Part shown: positions 1 to 7,079 of the stretch, in pieces
Position numbering within the stretch: the first letter of the stretch is position 1
How the letters are laid out: every line of letters starts with the position of its first letter
Origin: an uncultured Gemmatimonadota bacterium
GTDB lineage: Bacteria > Gemmatimonadota > Gemmatimonadetes > Gemmatimonadales > Gemmatimonadaceae
Direction: 5' to 3'
Length of the DNA stretch: 8,279 bases
NCBI GenBank assembly: GCA_946887155.1
Contig: CAMPKM010000107.1
Location: forward strand, 1 to 8,279
Translations under genes and position numbers: made by a program
Notes under the pieces: model-generated
The model's input: the letters and a program-made list of their open reading frames with translations, nothing else
Databases searched by the model: none
What the model was told of the DNA's origin: nothing

Positions 1-33
1 ATGCGAGGAACGATCCAGCGGCTCAATTCTCGT

Positions 34-39
34 GGAGGA
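34..39 (+). promoter_or_regulatory. Shine-Dalgarno that sets the first gene's start
   Basis: GGAGGA lies 3 nt before the ATG at 43. It favours that start over the in-frame ATG at position 1, which sits on the window edge. The signal peptide also begins directly at the later ATG. Confidence 0.6.
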
Positions 40-42
40 CTA

Positions 43-492
43 ATGAAGCACGAACGGCGCGCCCTGTTATCCCTGTCCGTGGTTGTCATCGCCGCCTGCA
101 CACAGGCCGCCGCCGATCCGGAGATCACGGTCGAAATCACGAAACCCACTGAGGGGTCCACCGTGACGGGAACCGCCGCCGACATCGAGCTCGGGGTCAA
201 TGGCATCGAACTCGCACCAGCCGCCGAAGCGCGACCCGGTACGGCTCACCACCATCTCTACCTCGACGTCGATTTCCCCGCCGCCGAAACCGCGATTCCG
301 ATGGGCATGACTGGCATCATCCACCTCGGCCAGGCGCAGACCGCGTTCCACTGGGATAGCCTCGCGCCCTGGCAGCACCGCATCATCGCCGTGCTCGCCG
401 ATCCAGCCCACGTGCCGATCCGTCCATTCGTGACCGACACCGTCACGTTCACCGTGGTGGCCGCGCCGGCAGATAGCACAACAAACAAATAG
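43..492 (+). CDS. DUF4399-family lipoprotein (149 aa)
   Basis: A small exported lipoprotein of unknown function. Residues 1-19 form a lipoprotein signal: basic MKHERR, a hydrophobic run, then the lipobox IAAC with the lipidated Cys19. The remainder is one DUF4399-like beta domain. It starts with an ITKPTEGSTVTG strand and a GVNGIELAPA segment, continues with HHHLYLD (residues 69-75) and GIIHLGQ (91-97), and ends with HVPIRPFVTDTVTFTV (123-138). That order and length are normal for the family. Histidines are plentiful (69-71, 94, 103, 112, 123), which would suit metal binding, but no biochemical role can be claimed. The start at 43 has a Shine-Dalgarno and gives a proper signal peptide. The gene converges on the pqiA-like gene with a 49-bp gap; its own promoter lies outside the window. 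Family assignment is from motif recall, not a profile search. Confidence 0.82.
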   Translation: MKHERRALLSLSVVVIAACTQAAADPEITVEITKPTEGSTVTGTAADIELGVNGIELAPAAEARPGTAHHHLYLDVDFPAAETAIPMGMTGIIHLGQAQTAFHWDSLAPWQHRIIAVLADPAHVPIRPFVTDTVTFTVVAAPADSTTNK

Positions 493-500
493 AGCTCCTC

Positions 501-513
501 GCCCGTGGCGGGC
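501..513 (-). terminator. Weak hairpin between convergent genes, possible terminator for the lon-pqiA transcript
   Basis: GCCCG-TGG-CGGGC forms a 5-bp GC stem with a 3-nt loop. On the minus strand it is followed, after about nine bases, by a T-rich stretch (around 492-481). On the plus strand there is no T run. The stem is short, so this is only a candidate. Confidence 0.28.
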
Positions 514-541
514 CAACCGTCGTGCAATCCTCAGCGGATGT

Positions 542-1045
542 TCAAGTCGCCGACGGATGCGGAGGCGGAATCAGTAGCAGCTGAAACGCCAGATTCGACA
601 CCAGGCAGTAGGAAGCGAAATAGTAGAAACCGGGGCCGGCAAATCCATCGAGATTGTCGGACCCCTGCGCCGCCAGCAGCGCGATGAACACGCCGACCGC
701 AAACACGTCGGCCATCGCCCATTTGCTCAACGAGCGGACCATCAGGTACAGCCGGTAGCGCGCCACCGGGTTCCTCAGCGCCAGGATGATTACCAGCGCC
801 AGCGCCTTCAGGAACGGCACCGTCACGCTGAAGAACAGGATCAGCCCCGCAACGAAGTCGTTGTCTGCATTGTGAAGCGTACGCACCGCCTGCAACACGC
901 TCTGCGTCTGGCGAAACATTTCGCGCGACACACCCAGCAAATCGATGCTCGCGACAATCGTCAGCACCGGCTGCGTCAAACCCGGAATAAGCAATCCAAG
1001 CGAAACAGCCGTGAGGAGGATGGCAACAACATTCCGTAGTGTCAT
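542..1045 (-). CDS. PqiA-domain inner-membrane protein (167 aa)
   Basis: A four-helix inner-membrane protein of the paraquat-inducible protein A family. Helices lie at about residues 5-24, 64-90, 107-127 and 138-160. Family signatures are PVLTI after helix 1, VPFLKALAL (76-84), the hallmark SKWAMADVFAVGVFIALL (107-124), and a GFYYFASYCLVS run (139-150). Enterobacterial PqiA has two such units and works with the MCE protein PqiB in envelope lipid handling. This protein has only one unit and no MCE gene adjoins it, so that role should not be carried over directly. It lies downstream of lon on the same strand across a 109-bp gap, and could share its transcript. Upstream of the ATG only a weak GAAGAG-like ribosome site is visible, overlapping the end of a stop-free frame that continues from lon. 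Confidence 0.85.
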   Translation of the reverse strand: MTLRNVVAILLTAVSLGLLIPGLTQPVLTIVASIDLLGVSREMFRQTQSVLQAVRTLHNADNDFVAGLILFFSVTVPFLKALALVIILALRNPVARYRLYLMVRSLSKWAMADVFAVGVFIALLAAQGSDNLDGFAGPGFYYFASYCLVSNLAFQLLLIPPPHPSAT

Positions 1046-1070
1046 TTTAGCTCTTCATCCGCGCCTTTTC

Positions 1071-1152
1071 CGCGCAGACTCGCCGTTCCAGCAGTTGACG
1101 TACCCGCGCCAACTCGCCGTTCCAGTAGTTGACGTACCGCGCAGAACTCGCC
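1071..1152. repeat. 34-bp tandem repeat between lon and pqiA
   Basis: Two adjacent copies (1079-1112 and 1113-1146) share their first 26 bases with one mismatch (core CGTTCCAGYAGTTGACGTAC) and then diverge at the ends. A third copy begins at 1147 with CTCGCC only, and 1071-1078 repeats the tail of copy two. The period of 34 is not a multiple of three, so the copies encode different peptides. This argues against a protein repeat. It lies in the presumed untranslated spacer of a lon-pqiA transcript. Confidence 0.8.
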
Positions 1153-1154
1153 CC

Positions 1155-3605
1155 TCACGGGGAAGTGGGAACGGCGACCGTCGCGACCGGCGTTCCGACC
1201 GGCTTGTCCGGCACCACCTGGTCTGCCGGTACCGGCGGTACCGCCTTGTTCAGCAGGCAGTGCGTCAACACCTCGTCCATCGTGGAGACGAACGTGAACG
1301 CCATGTGCTGCTTGATCTCCTCGGGAATGTCGCGCAGGTCCTTGAGGTTCCCCTTGGGCAGGATCACCTCGCGAATTCCCGCTCGATAGGCAGCCAGCGT
1401 CTTCTCCTTCACGCCGCCGATTTCGAGCACCTTTCCCCGCAACGTCAACTCACCCGTCATCGCCACGTCGCGACGCACCTTCCGGCGCGACAGCACGCTC
1501 GCGATGGCCAGCGTGACCGCGACACCCGCGCTCGGACCGTCCTTGGGTACCGAGCCGGCCGGGAAGTGGATGTGCAGGTCGGTCTCCCGGAACTCCTTTT
1601 CGGCGGCGCCCAGGTTCACCGATCGCGAACGCACGAACGAATACGCCGCGTCCACCGATTCGCGCATCACGTCGCCCAACTGGCCGGTCACGGTGAGCTT
1701 GCCGGTGCCGGGCATGCGCAGCGCCTCGATCGTCATGATGTCGCCGCCGGTGGACGTCCACGCCAGGCCCGTCACCGCTCCGACTTCCGGCTCCATCTCC
1801 GCCTCCTCCGCCGCATAACGAGGGGCGCCAAGGATCTCCTCGATCTTGTCGTTGTCGATGATCCACGCACCTTCTTCACCTTCGGCCTTCCGGCGCGCCC
1901 GCTTGCGCAGGACCGCCGACAGGTTGCGTTCGAAGTTGCGAAGCCCGGCCTCGCGCGAGTACCGGCTCGAGATGAACCCGAGGACCTCGTCGGTGAACTG
2001 GATGTCGGTGTCGGTGATGCCGTGGTCCGTCAAAAGCTGCGGCAGCAGGTACCGCCACGCGATCTCGACCTTTTCCTCGACCGTGTACCCCGCGATCCGG
2101 ATGACCTCCATGCGGTCGCGCAGTGGCGCCGGGATGTCGAACAGGTTGTTCGCGGTGCAGATGAAGAGGACGGACGAGAGGTCGAACTGCAGGTTCAGGT
2201 AATGGTCGACGAAGTCGTGGTTCTGCGATGGATCGAGCACCTCGAGCATGGCCGCTGTCGGGTCGCCTGACGCGCCGCCGCCCGCCATCTTGTCGATCTC
2301 GTCGATCATCATCACCGGGTCGCGCACGCCCACGCGCCTGAGCGCCTGGATGAGCAGCCCCGGCATGGCGCCGACGTACGTCCGCCGGTGTCCCCTGATT
2401 TCGGCCTCATCCCGCACGCCGCCGACGGCGATGCGGTAGAACGCCCTCCCAATCGAAGAAGCGATAGCCGAGCCTAACGATGTCTTGCCCGTTCCCGGCG
2501 GCCCGACGAAGCAGAGGATCGGGCCATGGGGATCGCCGCCGCGAAGCTTGCGAACGGCCAGGTACTCGATGATGCGTTCCTTGGCTTCATCGAGGCCGTA
2601 ATGCTTCAGGTCGAGCGCTTCCTCGACCTTCTTCAGCTCGATCTGGTCCTGTCCGGTCTTCTTGTTCCACGGCAGTGAAAGGATCCAGTCGAGGTAGGTC
2701 CGGATGACCTGGTACTCCGACGACTCCGGCGAGAGCATCCGCAGCCGCTCGATCTCGCTGCGCGCTTCCTGGCCGGCGCGCTCGGGCAGGTTGGCTTCGT
2801 CGACCTTCTTCAGGATCTCGATGGCTTCCTTTTCGCCGGGATCCGTCTCACCCAGTTCGGTCTGGATCGCGCGCAACTGCTGCCGGAGGTAGAACTCGCG
2901 CTGGTGCTGCTCGATCTTGACCTCGGTCGTGCGCTTTACGTCTTCCATCACGCGCGCCCGGCCGACTTCGCGTTCCAGTCGTGACAGGATGAACTGCAGC
3001 CGCTGCCCGACGTCGAGCCGCTGCAGCACTTCGTCCTTGTCCGAGATCCGGAAGTTCATGTTCGTCGCCGCCAGGTCGGCAAAGCGTCCCGGATCGGAGA
3101 CGTTCATCTTCAGGATCTGCGGCACCTCGTCGGGAATACGGTCGATGAGGTTCGCCAGCGTTTCGGCGGCAGAAACGATGCGCGCAACGAGGTCATCCAG
3201 GTCCGATGGATCGGCCGGCGTCTCGCGGGCCGGCTTTACCTTCGCGACGACATAAGGTTCGGTGCGCTCGATCGATTCGATCGTTATGCGGCGCAGCCCC
3301 TGCAGGGTGATCTGGACGGTGTCGCCGGGAAGGTTGATGCGTTCGTGCACCCGCGCCGCCACTCCCACTCGTCCGACGAACTTCTCCTGGTCCAGCGGCT
3401 CGTCCGACTCGCCTCCCGCGACCACGAGTCCCACCACGAGCCCCGAGTCTTCATTTTCGCGGAGCAGGGCCAGGTTTTCCGGTGCCCCCATCTGCACCGC
3501 GATGGTGCCGAGTGGATAAACGATCGTGGACCGGAGGGCCATGATCGGCAGGTTCGGCGGTACTTCTGCGCCGAGGATTTCGTCGCGGCGTTGTGGACGA
3601 GACAT
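1155..3605 (-). CDS. lon: Lon ATP-dependent serine protease (LonA type, 816 aa)
   Basis: A cytosolic homohexameric AAA+ protease that unfolds and degrades misfolded and short-lived regulatory proteins. Order along the chain: N-terminal substrate-binding (LAN) domain from about 18 to 210 (LPIMALRSTIVYPLG); a helical region with REFYLRQQLRAIQTELGE (236-253); the AAA+ module with Walker A GPPGTGKT (368-375), Walker B VMMIDEIDK (431-439), sensor-1 region FICTANN (481-487) and sensor-2 REAGLR (551-556); and the protease domain. The Ser-Lys dyad is intact: PKDGPSAG with Ser692, and GGVKEK with Lys735, 43 residues apart as in the E. coli enzyme. The C-terminus adds a Pro/Val-rich tail of about 30 residues. 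Length is normal. The ATG at 3605 is chosen because the conserved domain begins before the next Met (22), yet it lacks a clear ribosome site. It is transcribed away from the kinase cluster. Confidence 0.98.
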   Translation of the reverse strand: MSRPQRRDEILGAEVPPNLPIMALRSTIVYPLGTIAVQMGAPENLALLRENEDSGLVVGLVVAGGESDEPLDQEKFVGRVGVAARVHERINLPGDTVQITLQGLRRITIESIERTEPYVVAKVKPARETPADPSDLDDLVARIVSAAETLANLIDRIPDEVPQILKMNVSDPGRFADLAATNMNFRISDKDEVLQRLDVGQRLQFILSRLEREVGRARVMEDVKRTTEVKIEQHQREFYLRQQLRAIQTELGETDPGEKEAIEILKKVDEANLPERAGQEARSEIERLRMLSPESSEYQVIRTYLDWILSLPWNKKTGQDQIELKKVEEALDLKHYGLDEAKERIIEYLAVRKLRGGDPHGPILCFVGPPGTGKTSLGSAIASSIGRAFYRIAVGGVRDEAEIRGHRRTYVGAMPGLLIQALRRVGVRDPVMMIDEIDKMAGGGASGDPTAAMLEVLDPSQNHDFVDHYLNLQFDLSSVLFICTANNLFDIPAPLRDRMEVIRIAGYTVEEKVEIAWRYLLPQLLTDHGITDTDIQFTDEVLGFISSRYSREAGLRNFERNLSAVLRKRARRKAEGEEGAWIIDNDKIEEILGAPRYAAEEAEMEPEVGAVTGLAWTSTGGDIMTIEALRMPGTGKLTVTGQLGDVMRESVDAAYSFVRSRSVNLGAAEKEFRETDLHIHFPAGSVPKDGPSAGVAVTLAIASVLSRRKVRRDVAMTGELTLRGKVLEIGGVKEKTLAAYRAGIREVILPKGNLKDLRDIPEEIKQHMAFTFVSTMDEVLTHCLLNKAVPPVPADQVVPDKPVGTPVATVAVPTSP

Positions 3606-3694
3606 GCGGGACGGGAGACGGGTGACTGGAAAACATGCATGACTTCCTTCCCGCTCCGCCCGGGCACGGGAGGCCCAACCTGTTCACCGGCATG

Positions 3695-3703
3695 AACATA
3701 GCA
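3695..3703 (-). promoter_or_regulatory. lon: Possible extended -10 promoter for lon
   Basis: On the minus strand, TGC-TATGTT resembles an extended -10 (TGnTATAAT, four of six core matches), about 90 bp upstream of the lon ATG. No good -35 was found at 16-18 bp, and no CIRCE or sigma-32-like element was recognised by eye. Confidence 0.22.
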
Positions 3704-3734
3704 TTGTGACTCGCGATTCGTGACTGGTAGGACT

Positions 3735-3776
3735 CGGGAATAGGGAATCGGGAATGGGGAATCGGGAATCGGAAAT
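3735..3776. repeat. Six tandem heptamers, consensus CGGGAAT
   Basis: Consecutive 7-bp units read CGGGAAT, AGGGAAT, CGGGAAT, GGGGAAT, CGGGAAT and CGGAAAT. The flank at 3706-3734 carries related GTGACTCG and GTGACTGG words. The array lies in the divergent spacer between lon and the kinase gene. An ATG at 3754 falls inside it but is not a credible start. Confidence 0.9.
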
Positions 3777-3861
3777 CGAGACCGGCAGGTTGTGTACCAG
3801 CGTTTCCCCGCTCGGCAGCCCCTGCTTCCGCAAAGTAAAGCCCACGTGCGATTTGGGGCGC

Positions 3862-3885
3862 GCTTCGGAAGCTAGATTCGAAAAC
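3862..3885 (+). promoter_or_regulatory. Palindrome plus -10-like box just before the kinase start
   Basis: GCTTCGGAAGC (3862-3872) is a perfect inverted repeat of 5-bp arms around one base. It abuts TAGATT (3873-3878), a -10-like hexamer. Seven bases later comes the GTG at 3886, the spacing expected if transcription began at or near that codon. A related word, GCTTCCG, occurs at 3824-3830. No -35 at proper spacing is evident (TTGGGG at 3853-3858 is only 14 bp away), so this is a weak candidate. Confidence 0.28.
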
Positions 3886-5637
3886 GTGCAGAGCCCGATT
3901 CCGTCGTCAGGCGTCGAACTCGACGCGGCCATCCTCCAGGTGACTATCACACTTGGAGCGGCGCTCTATGCCAGCTTCCTGTCCCGCCGGTATCGGAAAT
4001 CGTACTTCAAGTGGCTCTCCATCGCGTGCTTCCTGTACGTCGCGCGCCTGCTCGCGATCATCAGCTTCCTGCTGACACAACGCGAGAGCTGGCTCTACTG
4101 GCATCAGGTGGCGACCGGCTGGACCGCATTGGCGCTCTTGTGGACGGCGCTCGCGTTTTCGCGCCACGTACGGTTTCGTCCCGCCTACTTCGCGTTCCTG
4201 CTGTTTCCGGTAGCATGGGCGTACGTCGCGATCTACCTGCTCGACAGTTTCCTGCTCGCCGTGTTGCCGGCGGTACTTTTTCTCAGCGGCGTGACGGCCT
4301 GGACCGGCTGGATTTTTCTCGACTACTGGCGACGGGTTCGAAGTCCGGGCGCGGGACTACTGGCGGCCTCATTGCTGCTCTGGGCAATCCACCACCTCGA
4401 CTATCCCTTCCTCCGCGCACGAGGAGCGTGGACACCGTGGGGTTACTACATCGACACGGTGCTCCTGCTGGCGACCATTGGCGGTATCACGATCCTCGTG
4501 CTCGATGATCTCCGGGGCGGGATGAAAGCGCTCACCTCGCTGGCAGCGAGTACGACAACCACCAGAGGCGCCACGGCGGGACTTCTCGACGAAGCCATGT
4601 CGCTACCGACCGCGAAGGCGGCGGCACTATACAGGCGCGAGGGTGAGCAACTCGTGTTCAGCGGCGGAGCGGGTCGCGCGGGCGATTGGGCCCACGCCGG
4701 GCTTCGTTCGCCATCACGTGACGCGCTCGAGGGCGCCATGGCGCGCGGAGAGCCCGTGGTCCGGGCCGACTGGATCGCACCGGACGGCGTCGTGCACGAA
4801 TATTCGGCCATCCTCCCCCTCGCCTGTCACGTGGCGGCGCCACAGGTGCTCGTCGTGACTGGCGACACGCGCGATCCGTTCGCCGCGCTCGACAGCACGT
4901 TCCTCGTCTCGTTAGGGCGACAACTGGCGGCCGCGCTCGACTCGGCTGAATTGCTGGCGCGCCTCCAGGATCGCACGGACGCGCTGGGCCGGCTGTCGAC
5001 CCGCGTCGTCAGGCACGACGAAGATGAGCGACGCCGCCTGTCCCGCGAGCTGCACGACGAAACCGCCCAGGTCTTTTCGGCGCTCAAGATGCACCTTGGC
5101 CTGCTGCAGGAGCGAGCCAGCGCCAGCGAATCCGGAGGACTCGGCCGGGCCATGTCACTGCTCGACGAAGGGATGAAGAGCATTCGCAACGTGACCGAAA
5201 TGCTGCGACCGGCGGTCCTCGACGAACTCGGACTGCTGCCGGCGCTCCGGTCACTGCTCGAGGATTTTTCGAGCCGGTCCCCAGCCACCCGTGTGATCGC
5301 CACCCTCCCGGACGAGGAATGGCACCTTGGACCGGATGTCGAGCTGGCGTTGTACCGCGCGTTGCAGGAATCACTGACCAACGCGACCCGTCACGCCAAC
5401 GCGCGGACGGTGCACGTCGAGCTCGCGAGATCGGGAGGCGCCGTGACGCACACCGTCCGGGACGATGGCGTCGGAATGGGCGGTGGGACGTCGCTGCGGT
5501 TACTCGAGCACAACGGGCGCCGCGGGCTGAGCGGCATGCATGATCGTGTGGCGGCACTGGGGGGGCGGTTTGAATTGTCGATGCCCGACCAGGCCGGACT
5601 GCAGGTCAGCGTCACGCTGCCGGACGCCACGGAATGA
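3886..5637 (+). CDS. Sensor histidine kinase: seven-TM sensor, GAF, HisKA_3, HATPase (583 aa)
   Basis: A membrane-bound two-component kinase of the NarX/DesK-like (HisKA_3) class. From the GTG start: seven hydrophobic segments at about 13-31, 43-64, 73-92, 99-118, 124-146, 156-172 and 185-206; a GAF-like domain at about 218-356; the dimerisation/phosphoacceptor helix DERRRLSRELHDETAQ, phosphoryl His390; the NarX-type motif LRPAVLDELGL (440-450); and the ATPase domain with N box QESLTNATRHA (Asn499), G1 DDGVGMG (526-532) and RRGLSGM (545-551). All catalytic elements look intact. An upstream in-frame ATG at 3754 is rejected: it lies in the heptamer array, and its extra 44 residues include repeat-derived sequence. 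No other Met occurs before the membrane region. The stop overlaps the response regulator start by 4 nt, so the two are translationally coupled partners. The signal sensed is unknown. Confidence 0.93.
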   Translation: MQSPIPSSGVELDAAILQVTITLGAALYASFLSRRYRKSYFKWLSIACFLYVARLLAIISFLLTQRESWLYWHQVATGWTALALLWTALAFSRHVRFRPAYFAFLLFPVAWAYVAIYLLDSFLLAVLPAVLFLSGVTAWTGWIFLDYWRRVRSPGAGLLAASLLLWAIHHLDYPFLRARGAWTPWGYYIDTVLLLATIGGITILVLDDLRGGMKALTSLAASTTTTRGATAGLLDEAMSLPTAKAAALYRREGEQLVFSGGAGRAGDWAHAGLRSPSRDALEGAMARGEPVVRADWIAPDGVVHEYSAILPLACHVAAPQVLVVTGDTRDPFAALDSTFLVSLGRQLAAALDSAELLARLQDRTDALGRLSTRVVRHDEDERRRLSRELHDETAQVFSALKMHLGLLQERASASESGGLGRAMSLLDEGMKSIRNVTEMLRPAVLDELGLLPALRSLLEDFSSRSPATRVIATLPDEEWHLGPDVELALYRALQESLTNATRHANARTVHVELARSGGAVTHTVRDDGVGMGGGTSLRLLEHNGRRGLSGMHDRVAALGGRFELSMPDQAGLQVSVTLPDATE

Positions 5638-6296
5638 GCATTCGTGTTGCGCTGGTCGACGACCACGCCATCGTACGAGCCGGATTGCGCCAGGTGCTCG
5701 AGGCGGATTCCGGGTTCGAGGTCGTTGGCGAGGCCGGTACAGCAGCGGCGGCGATCACGCTGGTACGAGAGCTCAGGCCCGACGTGGTGCTCCTCGACAT
5801 CAACCTGCCTGACGAGTCAGGATTGAAGGTCGCGGAAGCCATCAGGCAGCCAGGCGTCCGGCTGCTGATGCTGAGTGTCCATGACGACCGCGAAATCGTT
5901 CGCGAGAGCGTGCGCATCGGCGCACATGGTTACCTGCGCAAGGACACGACCCCGGCAGACCTGCGCGCGGCGATCCGCGCCGTGCATGCGGGCGACGCCT
6001 GGTTCAGTCCATCTGTCGCGCGAACGCTCGCCGAGGCCATCCGGGACCAACCCGCCGCCGTTCCCGAGAGCCTCGAGCGGCTGACCGAACGCGAACGTGA
6101 AGTCCTGGTCCGAATCGCCCGCGGTCTGTCGAACAAGGAAATCGCCGGTGAACTCGGCATCAGCGTCCGGACGGTGGAGTCGCATCGCGATTCGCTCATG
6201 CGAAAGACCGGCATGAAAAACGTGGCGGCCCTGACGCGACTGGCGATCGAAGCGGGCATGTTGGGCGGCCCGGAACAGACCCGGCGGGCTCCGTAG
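5634..6296 (+). CDS. NarL/FixJ-family response regulator (220 aa)
   Basis: The cognate DNA-binding regulator of the preceding kinase. The receiver domain (about 3-120) has the acidic pair Asp9-Asp10, phosphoacceptor Asp55 in VVLLDINLPD, switch residue Ser81 and invariant Lys103 in GYLRKD. After a short linker comes a LuxR-type helix-turn-helix (about 146-210): LTEREREVL at 150-158, then SNKEIAGELGISVRTVESHR (166-185), whose last part is the recognition helix. Every key residue is present. The ATG overlaps the kinase TGA (ATGA), so it needs no ribosome site of its own and none is obvious. Targets are unknown. The downstream membrane and lipoprotein genes, and the palindrome before the kinase, are reasonable candidates by position only. 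Confidence 0.96.
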   Translation: MSIRVALVDDHAIVRAGLRQVLEADSGFEVVGEAGTAAAAITLVRELRPDVVLLDINLPDESGLKVAEAIRQPGVRLLMLSVHDDREIVRESVRIGAHGYLRKDTTPADLRAAIRAVHAGDAWFSPSVARTLAEAIRDQPAAVPESLERLTEREREVLVRIARGLSNKEIAGELGISVRTVESHRDSLMRKTGMKNVAALTRLAIEAGMLGGPEQTRRAP

Positions 6297-6353
6297 TTTC
6301 CCCTCCGTAGAACACCGAATAACAGGGAGCTGGGTGGGCGGTCACGTTGACTC

Positions 6354-7079
6354 GTGCCCGGCATCGTTCATTACATCCCGATTCTCACCACGGCGCTGGC
6401 CCTGGGGTTGGCACTGGCCCTCGGACGCCGGTATCGCGCGCGAGGCGGCACGCACCTGCTGTGGTGGACCGCTGGAGCGCTGACGTACGCCGCCGGAACG
6501 GCGATCGAGGCGGCCGTCACGCTGTTTGGCTGGCACGAATGGCTTTTTCGAGGCTGGTACATCGCTGGCGCACTGCTTGGCGGTGCGCCGTTGGCCCAGG
6601 GAGCCGTGTACCTGCACGTGCCGCGCAGGGTGGCGAATGGCCTCACGTTGGCCCTGGTCGGTTTGGTACTCGTCGCATCGGCGTTCGTTCTGATCGTTCC
6701 CATTCAGTACGACCTGGTCGAGTCGCACCGGCTGACCGGTCGCGTGATGGCGTGGCCATGGGTCCGCGCGTTCAGTCCGTTCATCAACCTGTATGCGTTC
6801 GTGTTTCTCGTCGGCGGCGCGGTCAAATCCGCGATCCAGTTCTGGCGGCGAGCCGAAACGCGCGCGCGCGCGGAAGGGAATGTCCTCATCGCGATTGGCG
6901 CGCTGCTACCCGGCATTGGCGGAAGCTTTACCCGGTTCGGTTACACCGAGGTCCTCTACGTCACCGAGTTCCTTGGCATCATCCTCATCTACCTCGGCTA
7001 CCGGCGCGCCACGCGCGATGCGGTGCCCACGGAGGCTCTTACGCATGACGTTCCGTTTTCCGCGGCCCCTGTTCGTTAG
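6354..7079 (+). CDS. Seven-TM membrane protein of unknown function (241 aa)
   Basis: An integral membrane protein that I do not recognise as a named family. Seven hydrophobic segments are visible at about residues 5-24, 36-58, 66-87, 96-116, 140-160, 174-193 and 200-216. Arginine-rich loops (RRYRAR after helix 1, WRRAETRARAE before helix 6, YRRATRD at the end) suggest the positively charged cytoplasmic side. The end has a glycine-rich GIGGSFTRFG followed by VTEFLGIILIYLGYRR. There is no enzymatic motif, kinase or DNA-binding domain. The N-terminal half resembles the membrane sensor of the kinase two genes upstream. GTG 6354 is the first usable start, because a TGA in the same frame lies at 6348-6350. 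No close Shine-Dalgarno is seen; GGGAG at 6325 is distant. It follows the regulator by 57 bp and overlaps the next gene by 35 nt. Confidence 0.82.
   Translation: MPGIVHYIPILTTALALGLALALGRRYRARGGTHLLWWTAGALTYAAGTAIEAAVTLFGWHEWLFRGWYIAGALLGGAPLAQGAVYLHVPRRVANGLTLALVGLVLVASAFVLIVPIQYDLVESHRLTGRVMAWPWVRAFSPFINLYAFVFLVGGAVKSAIQFWRRAETRARAEGNVLIAIGALLPGIGGSFTRFGYTEVLYVTEFLGIILIYLGYRRATRDAVPTEALTHDVPFSAAPVR
7031..7035 (+). promoter_or_regulatory. Shine-Dalgarno inside the preceding gene that fixes the lipoprotein start
   Basis: GGAGG sits 9 nt before the ATG at 7045, within the last codons of the seven-TM gene. It selects that ATG over in-frame codons further upstream, which would add a non-secretory extension. 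Confidence 0.7.

Noticed and set aside
945..2270. Long rightward open frame of about 440 codons antisense to lon and the start of pqiA
   Set aside because: Its translation is Arg/His/Asp-rich with no recognisable domain. It lies wholly opposite highly conserved Lon coding sequence, and GC-rich codon bias leaves such antisense frames open.
3754..3885. Upstream ATG extension of the histidine kinase
   Set aside because: The ATG lies inside a heptamer repeat and has no ribosome site. The added 44 residues begin with repeat-derived sequence and resemble nothing, while the GTG at 3886 sits shortly before the first membrane helix.
3606..3885. tRNA, CRISPR array, riboswitch or insertion sequence in the largest spacer
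   Set aside because: No cloverleaf, spaced repeat array, terminal inverted repeats or transposase were seen. The only repeats are contiguous heptamers and a small palindrome.
4827..5557. Minus-strand open frames opposite the kinase catalytic region
   Set aside because: They are Ser/Arg-rich shadow frames opposite conserved HisKA_3 and ATPase motifs.
6289..6310. Direct repeat CTCCGTAG at the end of the response regulator gene
   Set aside because: Two 8-bp copies 14 bp apart are too short and isolated to call an attachment site or regulatory element.
6793..7044. N-terminal extension of the HmuY-like lipoprotein
   Set aside because: It overlaps the seven-TM gene in another frame and would bury the signal peptide. 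GGAGG before 7045 and the lipobox define the real start.
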